Source: Corynebacterium pseudodiphtheriticum DSM 44287 (GTDB taxonomy: Bacteria > Actinomycetota > Actinomycetes > Mycobacteriales > Mycobacteriaceae). Taken from it: a DNA stretch of 64,000 bases. A program made the position numbers and the translations under genes. The notes under the pieces are model-generated. The model saw nothing but the letters and a program-made list of their open reading frames with translations, ran no database searches and was not told the DNA's origin. Each line of letters opens with the position of its first letter. Position 1 is the first letter of the stretch. Positions 52,611 to 61,490 of this stretch are shown here, one piece after another. The stretch is taken from contig NZ_JIAH01000012.1 in the NCBI RefSeq assembly GCF_000688415.1, positions 58,627 through 122,626 of the forward strand, read 5' to 3'.

Positions 52611-52626
52611 ACCCCCTAACGGGGGT
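52611..52626 (+). promoter_or_regulatory. GC hairpin just before the ribosome site
   Basis: ACCCCCTAACGGGGGT forms a 6-base stem with a 4-base loop, ending about nine bases before AAAGGA of the 67-residue membrane protein. Such a hairpin could limit ribosome access or be the end of the structured RNA transcript. Confidence 0.45.
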
Positions 52627-52649
52627 CAAAGTAGAAAGGATCCGTCAAG

Positions 52650-52853
52650 ATGACCCTTTCTGTAGCATTCATCGCCTTGGTTTGGAAAGTGCTCTGGCTC
52701 ATCCCCGTCGTAGCGCTTCTGCAGATAGCACGGAAAATTCTCATTTCCAACAACCCTTTCATCTCCTATATGGAGGAAAGGGCCAGCGCGAAACTGATCA
52801 ACGCTCTGTTCTGGTTGGCGGTACTGACCGTGTTAGGGGTGGTGTTCACATAA
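52650..52853 (+). CDS. Small membrane protein
   Basis: A 67-residue protein with two hydrophobic helices (VAFIALVWKVLWLIPVVALL and INALFWLAVLTVLGVVFT) joined by a polar loop. AAAGGA lies upstream of the ATG and a strong terminator follows. Its size, hydrophobicity and structured upstream region recall membrane toxins of type I toxin-antitoxin systems or holins, but no family was recognised. Confidence 0.55.
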   Translation: MTLSVAFIALVWKVLWLIPVVALLQIARKILISNNPFISYMEERASAKLINALFWLAVLTVLGVVFT

Positions 52854-52860
52854 AAACAAC

Positions 52861-52918
52861 CCCGCACCCCACCGTCCAGCGCCAATTGGAACTTGATGGT
52901 GGGGTGCGGGGCTTTCAC
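52861..52918. terminator. Strong terminator between convergent small genes
   Basis: CCCCGCACCCCACC (52861-52874) and GGTGGGGTGCGGGG (52899-52912) form a 14-base perfect stem with a 24-base loop, followed by CTTTCACC and preceded by AAAAACAA. It can serve both the membrane-protein gene and the convergent 30-residue gene. Confidence 0.8.
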
Positions 52919-52919
52919 C

Positions 52920-53012
52920 TCACAGATTCAGGTTTGCCAGTGAGCTACCGATTACTCCAGCACCTACATTGTCAATTGCCACAAGAATGCGGCAGCGATT
53001 ATTAGCCTTCAT
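52920..53012 (-). CDS. 30-residue peptide
   Basis: AAAGGAG lies six bases before an ATG that opens a 30-codon frame, MKANNRCRILVAIDNVGAGV then IGSSLANLNL. The peptide is weakly hydrophobic with glycine spacing. It converges on the 67-residue membrane protein, separated by a strong terminator. The excellent ribosome site suggests it is translated. It could be a small membrane or signalling peptide; nothing further can be said. Confidence 0.45.
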   Translation of the reverse strand: MKANNRCRILVAIDNVGAGVIGSSLANLNL

Positions 53013-53262
53013 CTTGTTCTCCTTTCTTTTCAACATGTGGACAAGGAACTGCCTCCAAAGGAAACGACCTCCACTTTCAAAAATCCAGAGAGCAATCAGG
53101 CAGACCGCTGACAACCTGAGAGTGCCTAAGGCTTCGAACCCTAGACCACTGGCCACCTCAATCCGCGAAGCAAATTCACTATACCCGAGAAGAAGAAGGA
53201 TGCGCGTCGTACTGAAACCGCGCCACCCGTGCTACCAGTGCAGGTGAAGGGGGCAGACACAG

Positions 53263-53379
53263 ACCTTGCGGTGGGTACATTGGTGGAACCCCAAGCGCCT
53301 TCACGAAGCATTGGACTACGCCACCCCGCAGGAAGTAGAAATCGAATACCATCTCACCCAACCCGTCAATACGGGGTAG
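53263..53379 (+). pseudogene. IS3-family transposase C-terminal remnant
   Basis: The frame reads TLRWVHWWNPKRLHEALDYA then TPQEVEIEYHLTQPVNTG and stop. This is the last catalytic-domain segment of IS3-type OrfB transposases (W-x-x-WWN.KR.HEAL.Y..P.E.E). The rest of the element is missing, so it marks a decayed insertion upstream of the restriction locus. Confidence 0.75.
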
Positions 53380-53629
53380 TAAAAGAAGCGGAACTAAACC
53401 CAGGACGCTTCACCAGCACCGTTTTCCCGCCCAGCTCTATGCGCGCGGCACCCAACAGTACAAAACCCGGCAGAACGCATCTCAAGCATTCGTCCCGACT
53501 TTTACACGTTGGGGTGGCAAGCGCCTAATCTGCACAAAGCCTAGAGACCTTGCGAGATCGCCCACACGTTGGAGCACTACCCCGGGGTTAGCCCGCAGAT
53601 ATCGCTGGAGCTTTTCTTCGAAGCCCCAG

Positions 53630-56600
53630 CTACCCTTCTTCCTCAGTCTCGTCTTCTCTCGCAGCGACGATCATGCGTGCCAGCGCATCGAGGAACTTGT
53701 CCAGGTTGTCCGGATCCGCCGTGACCGCCTCATAGACCTCGTTAGACTGGCGGGCAGCAGTGATGATCGCCCCGAACCCCTTCGTCTTGAAGGCGTTCGT
53801 TCCGGCCACCTGGGAGGCGTCATTCTCCCGAGCCAGAGCCTGCACCGTTTTGTCCTCGACGAGGATGCCGTAACTGGCCCGGATCGCCGACTTCGTCGCC
53901 TCATCGGAAGCGTCGATTCCCACGGCCGCCAGAATCTGGTTGACCTGGTCAATCGCCTCGGCAAACGCCGCCTGCACCGGGGAGTTGTCCCCGACCGGGC
54001 ACCCGTCGAACCCGGGCAGCTCCAGCTTGCCGTCGATGTCCTGTGCAGCCAGCTGCAGATCCTGCTCTTGGTCCACCGGCTCCACAGCCACGCCGACAAG
54101 TTCGATGCCGACGGTGTAGTCGTCATCATCGTCCTGGCGCTCCATGTTGAGGTTCTTGGCCAGCACCCCGGCGACGATGGCGCGCTTATGCAGCAGCGCG
54201 TCCTGGTAGTCAATGATCTGGCTAAGGAACTCCCACGCATGGGCGTACTTAATGAGGTTGGCCCGAAACACCTTGCCCTCTTCATAGGCCGCCTTGTCCG
54301 AGCGAAGCCGAGCGTCGCGCATATGGCTGTTCCATCGGGCCCTTATCGGAGAGACCAGCCCCTGCAGCATCTCCCCATCCGCGCGCGCGATGTAAGCATC
54401 CGCCAGCGCGTCGAGTTCTTCTGGCGTGTAGAACGCGGCCGCATCGAGAAGATCCCCGAGGTCAGCCAAAGCATTGGCAGGGATATCGTCGGCAATGTAG
54501 GCGTCTTGGTAGTAGGGCTTAAACGCTTCCAGGATAGCGCCCGGCTCGTTGACGAAATCCACCACCATCGGATTCGGCTTCTCGGGAAAGACCCTGTTCA
54601 GACGCGACAAGGTCTGCACCGCCTGCACCCCGCCGAGGGACCGGTCGATGTACATCGCGCACAGGCGTGGCTCGTCGAAACCGGTCTGGAACTTATTCGC
54701 CACAATAAGCACCTTGGCATCATCATTTTCCCGAAAGTGCAGGGCCGTGTCCTTCACCCCGTTCATCGATGCCTCGCTGACCTCGACGGCGTCGGGGCCA
54801 TCGCCGTAAGTCAGCGAGCCGGAGAAAGCCACCAGCGTAGTCATGTCGTCGTAGCCGCGCTTGGCGATGTACTCGTTCATCTTGTGCGACCACGTCACCG
54901 CCGACAGCCGGTCCGGAGCAACCACCATGGCCTTGGCAGTGCCGCCCAGGTAGTGCATGACATTGCGGCGGAAGTGCTCGACAGTGACCTCAACCTTCTG
55001 CGCAATCGACGTCGGATGCATGCGCACAAACCGCACCATGTCAGAGACCGCCTCCCCAAAGTTAACGGTATCCTCACGGCCGAGCTCATCACGGATACGG
55101 GCGAACATGGCGTAGGTGGTGTAATTAGCCAGCACGTCGAGGATAAACCCCTCCTCGATAGCCTGACTCATCTGATAGGTGTCAAAAGCCACCAGCCGAT
55201 CCGGGTTGTGCAGGTCCTTGACACCGTAGGCACCCAGCGTCTTGTCCTTCGGCGTCGCCGTTAGAGCGATGAAGCTCAAGTTCGGGGAGTTGGCCACTGC
55301 CTTGTCCACGGCCAGAAGCACGTCATCAGCAGAGACGTCCTCATCGTCGGGAATCTCGACGTCAACGAGGATCTTACGCAATTGCGCAGCCGCTTCACCG
55401 TGCTGAGAGGAATGGGCCTCATCAATGATGACGCAATAGCTGCGCCCAGCCAGGGCCGGGGACTTCTCCATCATCTTCGCCAGAGCCGGGAAAGTCTGGA
55501 TCGTGCACGAAATGATGTGCCCGCCCTGGTCAAGAGCAGCTTCCAAAGTCTTCGACTTCGAACCGAGCTTGTTGTCGACATTGACCACCAGCCCCTCGGA
55601 AGCACGCAGCAGGTCAAGGCCTTCCCTAATGTTGTCATCGAGGACAGTGCGGTCGGTAACCACAATGACCGAGTCGAAGACTGGCTGGCCAGAGTCGTTG
55701 ATAAGGCGGCCTGCTCGGTGAGCCATCCACGCGATCGTCTTTGTCTTGCCCGATCCCGCCGAATGCTGGATGAGGTAGCGCCCGCCCGGGCCCTGTCCGG
55801 AGATGTCGTCAATGACCTTCTCCGTAGCACGCAGCTGGTGATAACGGGGAAAGATCAAACGCCCGGAGTTGCCCTTCGACGCCGGCTCCCACAGCGCGTA
55901 ATCACGCAGAATCCGCAGGAACAGCTCCGGCTCGAAAACTTCCTCCCACAGATACGAGGTATCAGAACCATGTGGATTCGACGGGTTGCCAGCATGGCCG
56001 TCATTGCCTTTATTGAACGGCAGAAAGAACGTCTTCAACCCCTCCAACGCGGTGGTCATCTGCACTTCCTGGTTGGACACCGCAAAGTGCACCAGAGCCC
56101 GGCCGGGTTTGAGCAACGGGCGGTTCTTATTCGGGACACGATCGACCTTGTATTGCTTGACGGCGTCGCGCACCGCCTGGGTATTGTCGGTCTTCAACTC
56201 CATGGTCACCACGGGGATGCCGTTGACGGTGAGCACCAGATCCAGGGTGTCAGTGCCTGTGGTGTCGAAGGGGACCTGGCGCAGCACGCGCAGTCGGTTA
56301 TTGGCTGCGTCTTCGATGGCGCTGGTGTAGAGCGGGTTCTCCGGGTAGAAGGCCACCATAGATCCGAAGGTGGCCTTCATCTGCCCTCGCTGGGCATGAG
56401 AAAAACCATTCCGTAGGGTGCCGAGCAGACCATGCTGGACTTTCTTCGTCCGGCTGTTGAGAATAGGTGCCTTGTCAAGCATCTCGACTAGGCGGTCCAG
56501 GAGTTTGGCGACGTAGACATCTCGCTGCACCCCGGTCAGCCCCTCCGGTACTGCCTTGACGAATTCCTCCGGGTACTGGGTCTCCAGCCAATGCAGCACA

Positions 56601-56731
56601 TCTGGGACAAACAGGGCTCTGGCCTTGTCCCAGCCAGCACTGCTACCAGTATCGGTCAACCAGCCAGACTGACTCAAATGATTAACGATGGCGTCCTCAA
56701 ACGCCTTCTCCATCGTTGACTGAATACCCAC
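53630..56731 (-). CDS. hsdR: Type I restriction enzyme, R subunit
   Basis: A 1033-residue motor/nuclease subunit. It has an N-terminal PD-(D/E)xK nuclease with VNGIPVVTMELKTDN near residue 170, Walker A HSAGSGKTKTIAWMAHRAG near 328 and the DEAH box CVIIDEAHSSQHGEA near 435. Motif III (FIALTATPKDK) and motif VI (VQTLSRLNR) follow. It cleaves unmodified DNA after translocation together with HsdM2S. It is the last gene of hsdM-hsdS-hsdR. The GTG start is three bases from the hsdS stop; an internal ATG six codons later is an alternative. Confidence 0.95.
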   Translation of the reverse strand: MGIQSTMEKAFEDAIVNHLSQSGWLTDTGSSAGWDKARALFVPDVLHWLETQYPEEFVKAVPEGLTGVQRDVYVAKLLDRLVEMLDKAPILNSRTKKVQHGLLGTLRNGFSHAQRGQMKATFGSMVAFYPENPLYTSAIEDAANNRLRVLRQVPFDTTGTDTLDLVLTVNGIPVVTMELKTDNTQAVRDAVKQYKVDRVPNKNRPLLKPGRALVHFAVSNQEVQMTTALEGLKTFFLPFNKGNDGHAGNPSNPHGSDTSYLWEEVFEPELFLRILRDYALWEPASKGNSGRLIFPRYHQLRATEKVIDDISGQGPGGRYLIQHSAGSGKTKTIAWMAHRAGRLINDSGQPVFDSVIVVTDRTVLDDNIREGLDLLRASEGLVVNVDNKLGSKSKTLEAALDQGGHIISCTIQTFPALAKMMEKSPALAGRSYCVIIDEAHSSQHGEAAAQLRKILVDVEIPDDEDVSADDVLLAVDKAVANSPNLSFIALTATPKDKTLGAYGVKDLHNPDRLVAFDTYQMSQAIEEGFILDVLANYTTYAMFARIRDELGREDTVNFGEAVSDMVRFVRMHPTSIAQKVEVTVEHFRRNVMHYLGGTAKAMVVAPDRLSAVTWSHKMNEYIAKRGYDDMTTLVAFSGSLTYGDGPDAVEVSEASMNGVKDTALHFRENDDAKVLIVANKFQTGFDEPRLCAMYIDRSLGGVQAVQTLSRLNRVFPEKPNPMVVDFVNEPGAILEAFKPYYQDAYIADDIPANALADLGDLLDAAAFYTPEELDALADAYIARADGEMLQGLVSPIRARWNSHMRDARLRSDKAAYEEGKVFRANLIKYAHAWEFLSQIIDYQDALLHKRAIVAGVLAKNLNMERQDDDDDYTVGIELVGVAVEPVDQEQDLQLAAQDIDGKLELPGFDGCPVGDNSPVQAAFAEAIDQVNQILAAVGIDASDEATKSAIRASYGILVEDKTVQALARENDASQVAGTNAFKTKGFGAIITAARQSNEVYEAVTADPDNLDKFLDALARMIVAAREDETEEEG

Positions 56732-56733
56732 GA

Positions 56734-57933
56734 TTAAACCTGCTTTCTACCAGTAACAACCTCAGTGATCAGCACAGAACGACGCTTCAGAAGAAGATCA
56801 CGCAGCCTAGTGGAATCAGCAATGAGAGAGTCGAGCTCATCCATATCTTTATCGAGTGTCTGGACGACTAATGATTGCTCGCGTTCAGTAAGAAATGCGA
56901 TAGGGAGGTTACGGGCTTTATCAGCCGAGAAGCCGGGGATCGTGGCCCCCACAGCAAGAAGAGCTATCAAACCGTCTGTTTTATGCGCTCGAATCGAGTA
57001 ATCAATAAACTTTCCTATCCATCCAGATTGAGGCCGGATTCTGATCACATGGTTTTGGAACCCCCAGCCCTGCAATCCAAGGTTTAAGGTAAGGCTTCGT
57101 CCGAAACCAGCACCGCCTTCTACCACTAGAACATCACCAGGGAGAAGGGAATATGCGGATTGCTCGTCAGGAGTCATCCACATTTGTTTCGCTTCCCCGT
57201 CAAAGACGCCGTTGGGTTGGATGTTGCCTGCCCTCACATAGTTAACCAACTGTTCGTCATGGCTCTTCTGCTCAGGTTGGAGTGTTTTTCCGAGACTCAC
57301 TTGTGCATGGCGGCCAATCGTTGTCATGCGTGCCGAGCTTCGAATACGGGTTTCTTCGATAAGTCGTAAGGTTCTGCGTTTCTCCAGCAGCTCCACATAC
57401 TTGTCTAGGTCAGCGACGGCAGCGTCGATCTCGGCGGTCTCCCGATCCAAATAGTCAGCAATACGCCGCTGGGTCGCCTGAGACGGGTAGGCAATCTTCA
57501 AACCAGCGAGAGCAGGACGATCAAACTGAGTTGATCGCACTCTGATCCCCTTTGCCAACGCAGCTATCCATCCAGCATTGACAGCCGACCGTAACTGATA
57601 ACTAATAAAGCGCAGATCACAAGAATTGCTTGTATACGCGTGAACTACGGGGGACGCCTTACCACACGAATCTGACACGCCGATCGCCCCAAATCCACCG
57701 TCCATCGAGTGGACAACAAGATCGCCCTCACAAATGTGCTGGTAGCCGACCTCTTTGTCCGCCATGGTAAAACCGTCGGTCCTGCGGTTACTCCTGAGTG
57801 TGACTTGCCCATCACGAAAAGCCGTCACAATTTCATCGTTCTCTTGAACTTCCCGCTTCTGGTAGTCCAAGACAAACTGGGCTTCAGCTACTTGCCAGTC
57901 TTCGGGAATACCATCAATCCATTCGAGTCTCAT
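56734..57933 (-). CDS. hsdS: Type I restriction-modification specificity subunit
   Basis: A 399-residue specificity protein with two target-recognition domains (about 1-155 and 205-350). Each is followed by a helical spacer, ATQRRIADYLDRETAEIDAA and EQSLVVQTLDKDMDELDSLI. The second-domain pattern GDVLVVEGGAGFGRS matches the family. The two TRDs define a bipartite DNA sequence that cannot be read from the protein. Its ATG overlaps the hsdM stop (ATGA). Confidence 0.93.
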   Translation of the reverse strand: MRLEWIDGIPEDWQVAEAQFVLDYQKREVQENDEIVTAFRDGQVTLRSNRRTDGFTMADKEVGYQHICEGDLVVHSMDGGFGAIGVSDSCGKASPVVHAYTSNSCDLRFISYQLRSAVNAGWIAALAKGIRVRSTQFDRPALAGLKIAYPSQATQRRIADYLDRETAEIDAAVADLDKYVELLEKRRTLRLIEETRIRSSARMTTIGRHAQVSLGKTLQPEQKSHDEQLVNYVRAGNIQPNGVFDGEAKQMWMTPDEQSAYSLLPGDVLVVEGGAGFGRSLTLNLGLQGWGFQNHVIRIRPQSGWIGKFIDYSIRAHKTDGLIALLAVGATIPGFSADKARNLPIAFLTEREQSLVVQTLDKDMDELDSLIADSTRLRDLLLKRRSVLITEVVTGRKQV

Positions 57934-59864
57934 AATTTCACCTCCTGGAAGCGTGCGCGGATAGATTCGAGCACGGTCTCGATCTCCGCATCCAGTTCTT
58001 CCAGCGTGGGCATCTCCTCGGGCTTGTAGAATAGCCGCGTCATCGGTATTTCATAACCCACCTTCGCCTCTGTCATGTCCCACACCAGGTCCGGAGCGAA
58101 GGGCAGCACCTCGCGGGCCATGTGCTCGTCAATATCCTCGATTAGAGGGATGCGCTCGGTGATCTTGGAGGCCTTGTCGATGACCTTGTTGCCCTTGTGA
58201 TCGACCGCCTCTGGGGCTTCTGAGTCTTCCACGGCAACGGCGTTCATGATGTGTCCGAGTAGCCCGACGCCCATTTTTAGGCCTGCGGATTTGGCTTCCT
58301 TGCGTAGGTGTGTCGGCAGGTCGTTCCAGGCCACCCCCTCGCAGGAGCGGATGATTGCTTCATGGCCGGCGAGTGCTTGCTTGTGTTCCATTGCGGCAGC
58401 TACGTTCTCATCGTTGATGAGGTTGGAGTAGCGCATGACCCGGTACATCGGTACGTCGGTGAAACCCAGCTCATCGGGGGTAACGACCTTGGAGTACTCC
58501 GGGTCAGCGTCCTCGAAGTCGTTGTAGAGACCGAGGATGAATTCGCGGTCCTCATCGGAGAACTCGCGGCGCTTGTTGCCCATACCCTTGCGCATGGGTG
58601 ACCACACGTTCGTGGCGTCGATCAGTTGGATCTTACCGTCGCGCTTGGGTTCTTTGTTTTTGTCGAGGATCCACACGTAGGTGGCAATACCGGTGTTGTA
58701 GAACATATCCGTAGGCAGCGCGATGATAGCGTCGATGAGATTGCCGTTGATCAGCCAATTGCGGATCTTATCTGGACCAGACTCCGGACTACCGGTAAAC
58801 AGCGGAGAGCCGTTAGTAACCACACCGGCTCGCCCGCCCTTGGTGGTGTTGTGTTCTTTGTCTTTGAGCTTATGAACGACATGGCTAAGAAACAGCATCT
58901 GCCCATCAGATACTGGAGGCAGACCGTGGCTAAAGCGTGAGCCTTCGATCTTGGCTTCACGCTCTACCGCGTCCTTGGAGCGCTTCCAGTCAGTCCCGTA
59001 CGGCGGGTTGGAGAGCACATAGTCGTAGAGTTCGCCTTCGTAGCGGTCATTGGCCAGGGTATCGCCGTCGCGGATGGCATCCGGGGAGAGCCCGGAGACA
59101 ATGAGGTCTGATTTGCCCAGTGCCAGGGACTCGGCCATCATTTCCTGGCCGTGCACAGAGACCTCGATATTCGGGTTGAGTTCTTCCATGGCTCGCTTGG
59201 CGACCAGCAGCATGCCACCAGTTCCGGCTGCCGGGTCGTAGACGGTACGGGCCGGGGCTTGGCCGTAGAGTCCGTCGTCATCGCTGGCCAGTAGGACATC
59301 GACCATCATGCGGATGGCATCACGCGGAGTGTAGAACTCACCAGCGACCTGCCCATTTTCGCTGAAGGATCGGTACATGAGGTTTTCGAAAAGGTTGCCC
59401 ATAGCGTTCTCGCCGAGGGCTTCATCCGAGAGATCGATGCCAGCGAAGTGCTTGACCACGCCCCATAGGACGTTATTTTCCTCGAGCTTGGTCAACAGTT
59501 CGGGGAATTTGAAGGCGGTCCACACTTCACGCACGTTGTCGGAGAAGGCATCAAGGTAGGTGAGCATGCCTTTTTTAACATGGTCGTCGCTGCCGCCGAT
59601 GACCCCCAGAGACAGTTCCGAGGTGTTGTAGAACGACAGTCCATGGTCGGACTGAATCAACGGTCCCCACATGGATTCGGGAAACTTGGTGTGCTTGATA
59701 GTCTGCAGCACCGCGTCCTTCGTGGGCTCGAGGAGACACTCCAGCCTGCGCAGGACTGTGAAAGGGAGGATGTAGTCGCCGTAGGCCTGACGAGGGACGA
59801 CTCCCCTCAGGTAGGTGTCCGCAGTCTGCCATACCGCCTGGTAGAGCGAGTCTGATGATGCCAT
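57930..59864 (-). CDS. hsdM: Type I restriction-modification DNA methyltransferase
   Basis: A 644-residue N6-adenine methyltransferase. The N-terminal helical domain is typical (ADTYLRGVVPRQAYGDYILP). Motif I for SAM is VYDPAAGTGGMLLVAK near residue 210 and motif IV is the catalytic NPPYGTDW near 288. ATG at 59864 (MASSDSLYQAV) is chosen because GAAAGAGA precedes it. It is the first gene of the operon, so modification is made before restriction. Confidence 0.95.
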   Translation of the reverse strand: MASSDSLYQAVWQTADTYLRGVVPRQAYGDYILPFTVLRRLECLLEPTKDAVLQTIKHTKFPESMWGPLIQSDHGLSFYNTSELSLGVIGGSDDHVKKGMLTYLDAFSDNVREVWTAFKFPELLTKLEENNVLWGVVKHFAGIDLSDEALGENAMGNLFENLMYRSFSENGQVAGEFYTPRDAIRMMVDVLLASDDDGLYGQAPARTVYDPAAGTGGMLLVAKRAMEELNPNIEVSVHGQEMMAESLALGKSDLIVSGLSPDAIRDGDTLANDRYEGELYDYVLSNPPYGTDWKRSKDAVEREAKIEGSRFSHGLPPVSDGQMLFLSHVVHKLKDKEHNTTKGGRAGVVTNGSPLFTGSPESGPDKIRNWLINGNLIDAIIALPTDMFYNTGIATYVWILDKNKEPKRDGKIQLIDATNVWSPMRKGMGNKRREFSDEDREFILGLYNDFEDADPEYSKVVTPDELGFTDVPMYRVMRYSNLINDENVAAAMEHKQALAGHEAIIRSCEGVAWNDLPTHLRKEAKSAGLKMGVGLLGHIMNAVAVEDSEAPEAVDHKGNKVIDKASKITERIPLIEDIDEHMAREVLPFAPDLVWDMTEAKVGYEIPMTRLFYKPEEMPTLEELDAEIETVLESIRARFQEVKL

Positions 59865-60171
59865 GGTGTGTTTCTCTTTCATTATCAGTTAATCGTGGAC
59901 AATGACCCGAGTGGGCCATGCCCAGCAGGATCAGTTAACCCTAACCGTCCATCCTTCCAATTCTGCCTGAGCCATACGACATGACAGGCGAAGGGTTCGA
60001 ACGAATGCACGGTAAGGGGGTGGGGGTTCTTAGCGGGTGCTGTCCCCGTAGCGCACGACGTTCAGGAAAGGGTTCGTGTACACCGCTTTTGTCACTGATG
60101 TGTACCCTAAAGCTCCCCAGACTTTAAGTCATGGCGGGCGCTAATTCACTCCGGGTTAAACATGTCCTTAC
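59865..60171. other. Intergenic region between hsdM and the Pycsar area
   Basis: About 300 bases that probably hold the hsdM promoter. No open frame, hairpin or repeat worth calling was seen. Confidence 0.5.
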
Positions 60172-60804
60172 TTAGAAGTAGAGCTTGGTTCCGGGAGCCT
60201 TGAGTACACTCTCCTGCTGCTTGTCGAGTGGGGTTTTCCACAGGATGCTGACGATCACGTCGGCATGGAGCGGGAATTCCATTGGCGGGACTCCTGCAAA
60301 ACCGTAGGGTCCCCTGCTTGCATCTGCGTATCGATGCTCTTCAGCCCGAAATTCCGCTCGCCTGCGGGCGAGCTCATTGCGAAGCTCCGGGAGAGTGAGG
60401 AATACACTTTCTCCAGCTGGTACCGAGTCCCACCGGCCGGTCATATGTTCCCCGTCCACTGCTACTGAGGTCACGACGTGGAGGGCTTCGTCCCGACCAG
60501 TATTGGTCACCTGGCAGGTACCGGGCTCTGGCCAGCTATAACTCCACGAAACTAGATTGCTCTCCGTGTCTCGCTGCTCGGTACGGAGGCTGATCGTATT
60601 AGCTTCTTCGGCTAGATCGCGGGCATCTATCGCGATGCGGTTCGAGTCGACCGCCAAGGTGTTGGCCTCGGTGGACCGTTTTTCGGATCGCTGAGCAATT
60701 TCATTACTTTTCTTTGAGTCGATTTTGGCAAAAATAGAAACCACCAGGGCAATGAGTCCAGAGGCTCCGCCGATGGTGGTGAAAATAGTAGCTATGAGAT
60801 CCAC
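60172..60804 (-). CDS. Membrane-anchored protein with coiled coil, unknown function
   Basis: A 210-residue protein with an N-terminal membrane helix (ATIFTTIGGASGLIALVVSI). A coiled coil of about 50 residues rich in Ala/Glu/Asn (SNEIAQRSEKRSTEANTLAV) leads to a beta-rich C-terminal domain (CQVTNTGRDEALHVVTSVAV) that resembles an extracytoplasmic or sensory module. It lies next to the Pycsar genes and in the same direction. No defence family was recognised, so its link is positional only. Confidence 0.6.
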   Translation of the reverse strand: MDLIATIFTTIGGASGLIALVVSIFAKIDSKKSNEIAQRSEKRSTEANTLAVDSNRIAIDARDLAEEANTISLRTEQRDTESNLVSWSYSWPEPGTCQVTNTGRDEALHVVTSVAVDGEHMTGRWDSVPAGESVFLTLPELRNELARRRAEFRAEEHRYADASRGPYGFAGVPPMEFPLHADVIVSILWKTPLDKQQESVLKAPGTKLYF

Positions 60805-60857
60805 ATCTAAAACTTAGTCCACTTCCCTAATTTCCTTGAATGCCAAGGAGGAAGCAA

Positions 60858-61022
60858 GTGAACCGGTCTGGAAGGCCTCTATTCCGATCCCGGAAGAGCA
60901 TCGCTCAATTCGATAATCTTCCACTTGCTATGGAAGTCCTGTTGAACGCGCAAGGTACGCACCTTGTCGCGGAACATCTCTTCAAAACTTTCAATTTAGC
61001 CATACGTTGCACTGATCGCTAA
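60858..61022 (+). CDS. Possible small protein overlapping the pycTM 3' end
   Basis: A 54-codon frame beginning GTG with an ideal ribosome site (AAGGAGG six bases upstream), product VNRSGRPLFRSRKSIAQFDN and ending NLAIRCTDR. It runs opposite to pycTM and overlaps its last 27 bases. It may be real or a chance frame; no family recognised. Confidence 0.3.
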   Translation: MNRSGRPLFRSRKSIAQFDNLPLAMEVLLNAQGTHLVAEHLFKTFNLAIRCTDR

Positions 61023-61490
61023 AAACACCACTCCTACGGGCGCGAGAGTTAATGACCACTGAACCCAGCGATGCTTAGTCCACGCAATTTTGCTCATTTC
61101 GACAAGTTGCTTCGCTAAGACCGGAAGGAGATTAGTGTCGTTCAGATGCTTTTCCACTTCATCAGACGTTAACTGTCTGAGGTGGCCGAAGTAAATGAAA
61201 TTGGCGGGTGCTTCATCAGAAAGGTGCTGGCCACGCAAGCGTGGCCGCACAACGCATATCGCGCAGAAAGCACTTACGGCTAGTAAAAGTACCCCTAAGA
61301 TATACCAGGCTAACCCCCATCCGCTCAGGCCAGCTAGCGCACGATCCTGGCCAGATAGCGTTATGACAGCGGTTAAAAGTGCTGATTCGATCGCTAAGGC
61401 GAATGAAGCTTTATTGTCGACCTTGCCTGTCCAGTCGGTAATGGCCGCGTGTATTTTCCACGCAGTGTCAATGGGGTCAGACTTATTCAT
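60996..61490 (-). CDS. pycTM: Pycsar effector, transmembrane type
   Basis: A 164-residue membrane protein. The opening IDTAWKIHAAITDWTGKVDN-KASFALAIES is typical of PycTM effectors. Two central helices (GWGLAWYILGVLLLAVSAF and a preceding one), the motif FIYFGHLRQL and a C-terminal helix (WSLTLAPVGVVFLAI) follow. In Pycsar, cUMP or cCMP made after phage infection activates the effector, which damages the inner membrane and stops phage growth. Its ATG overlaps the pycC stop by one base (TGATG), so the two proteins are made together. Confidence 0.85.
   Translation of the reverse strand: MNKSDPIDTAWKIHAAITDWTGKVDNKASFALAIESALLTAVITLSGQDRALAGLSGWGLAWYILGVLLLAVSAFCAICVVRPRLRGQHLSDEAPANFIYFGHLRQLTSDEVEKHLNDTNLLPVLAKQLVEMSKIAWTKHRWVQWSLTLAPVGVVFLAISATYG

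Noticed and set aside
54068..55264. A 398-codon plus-strand frame
   Set aside because: Antisense of hsdR, whose helicase motifs occupy the other strand.
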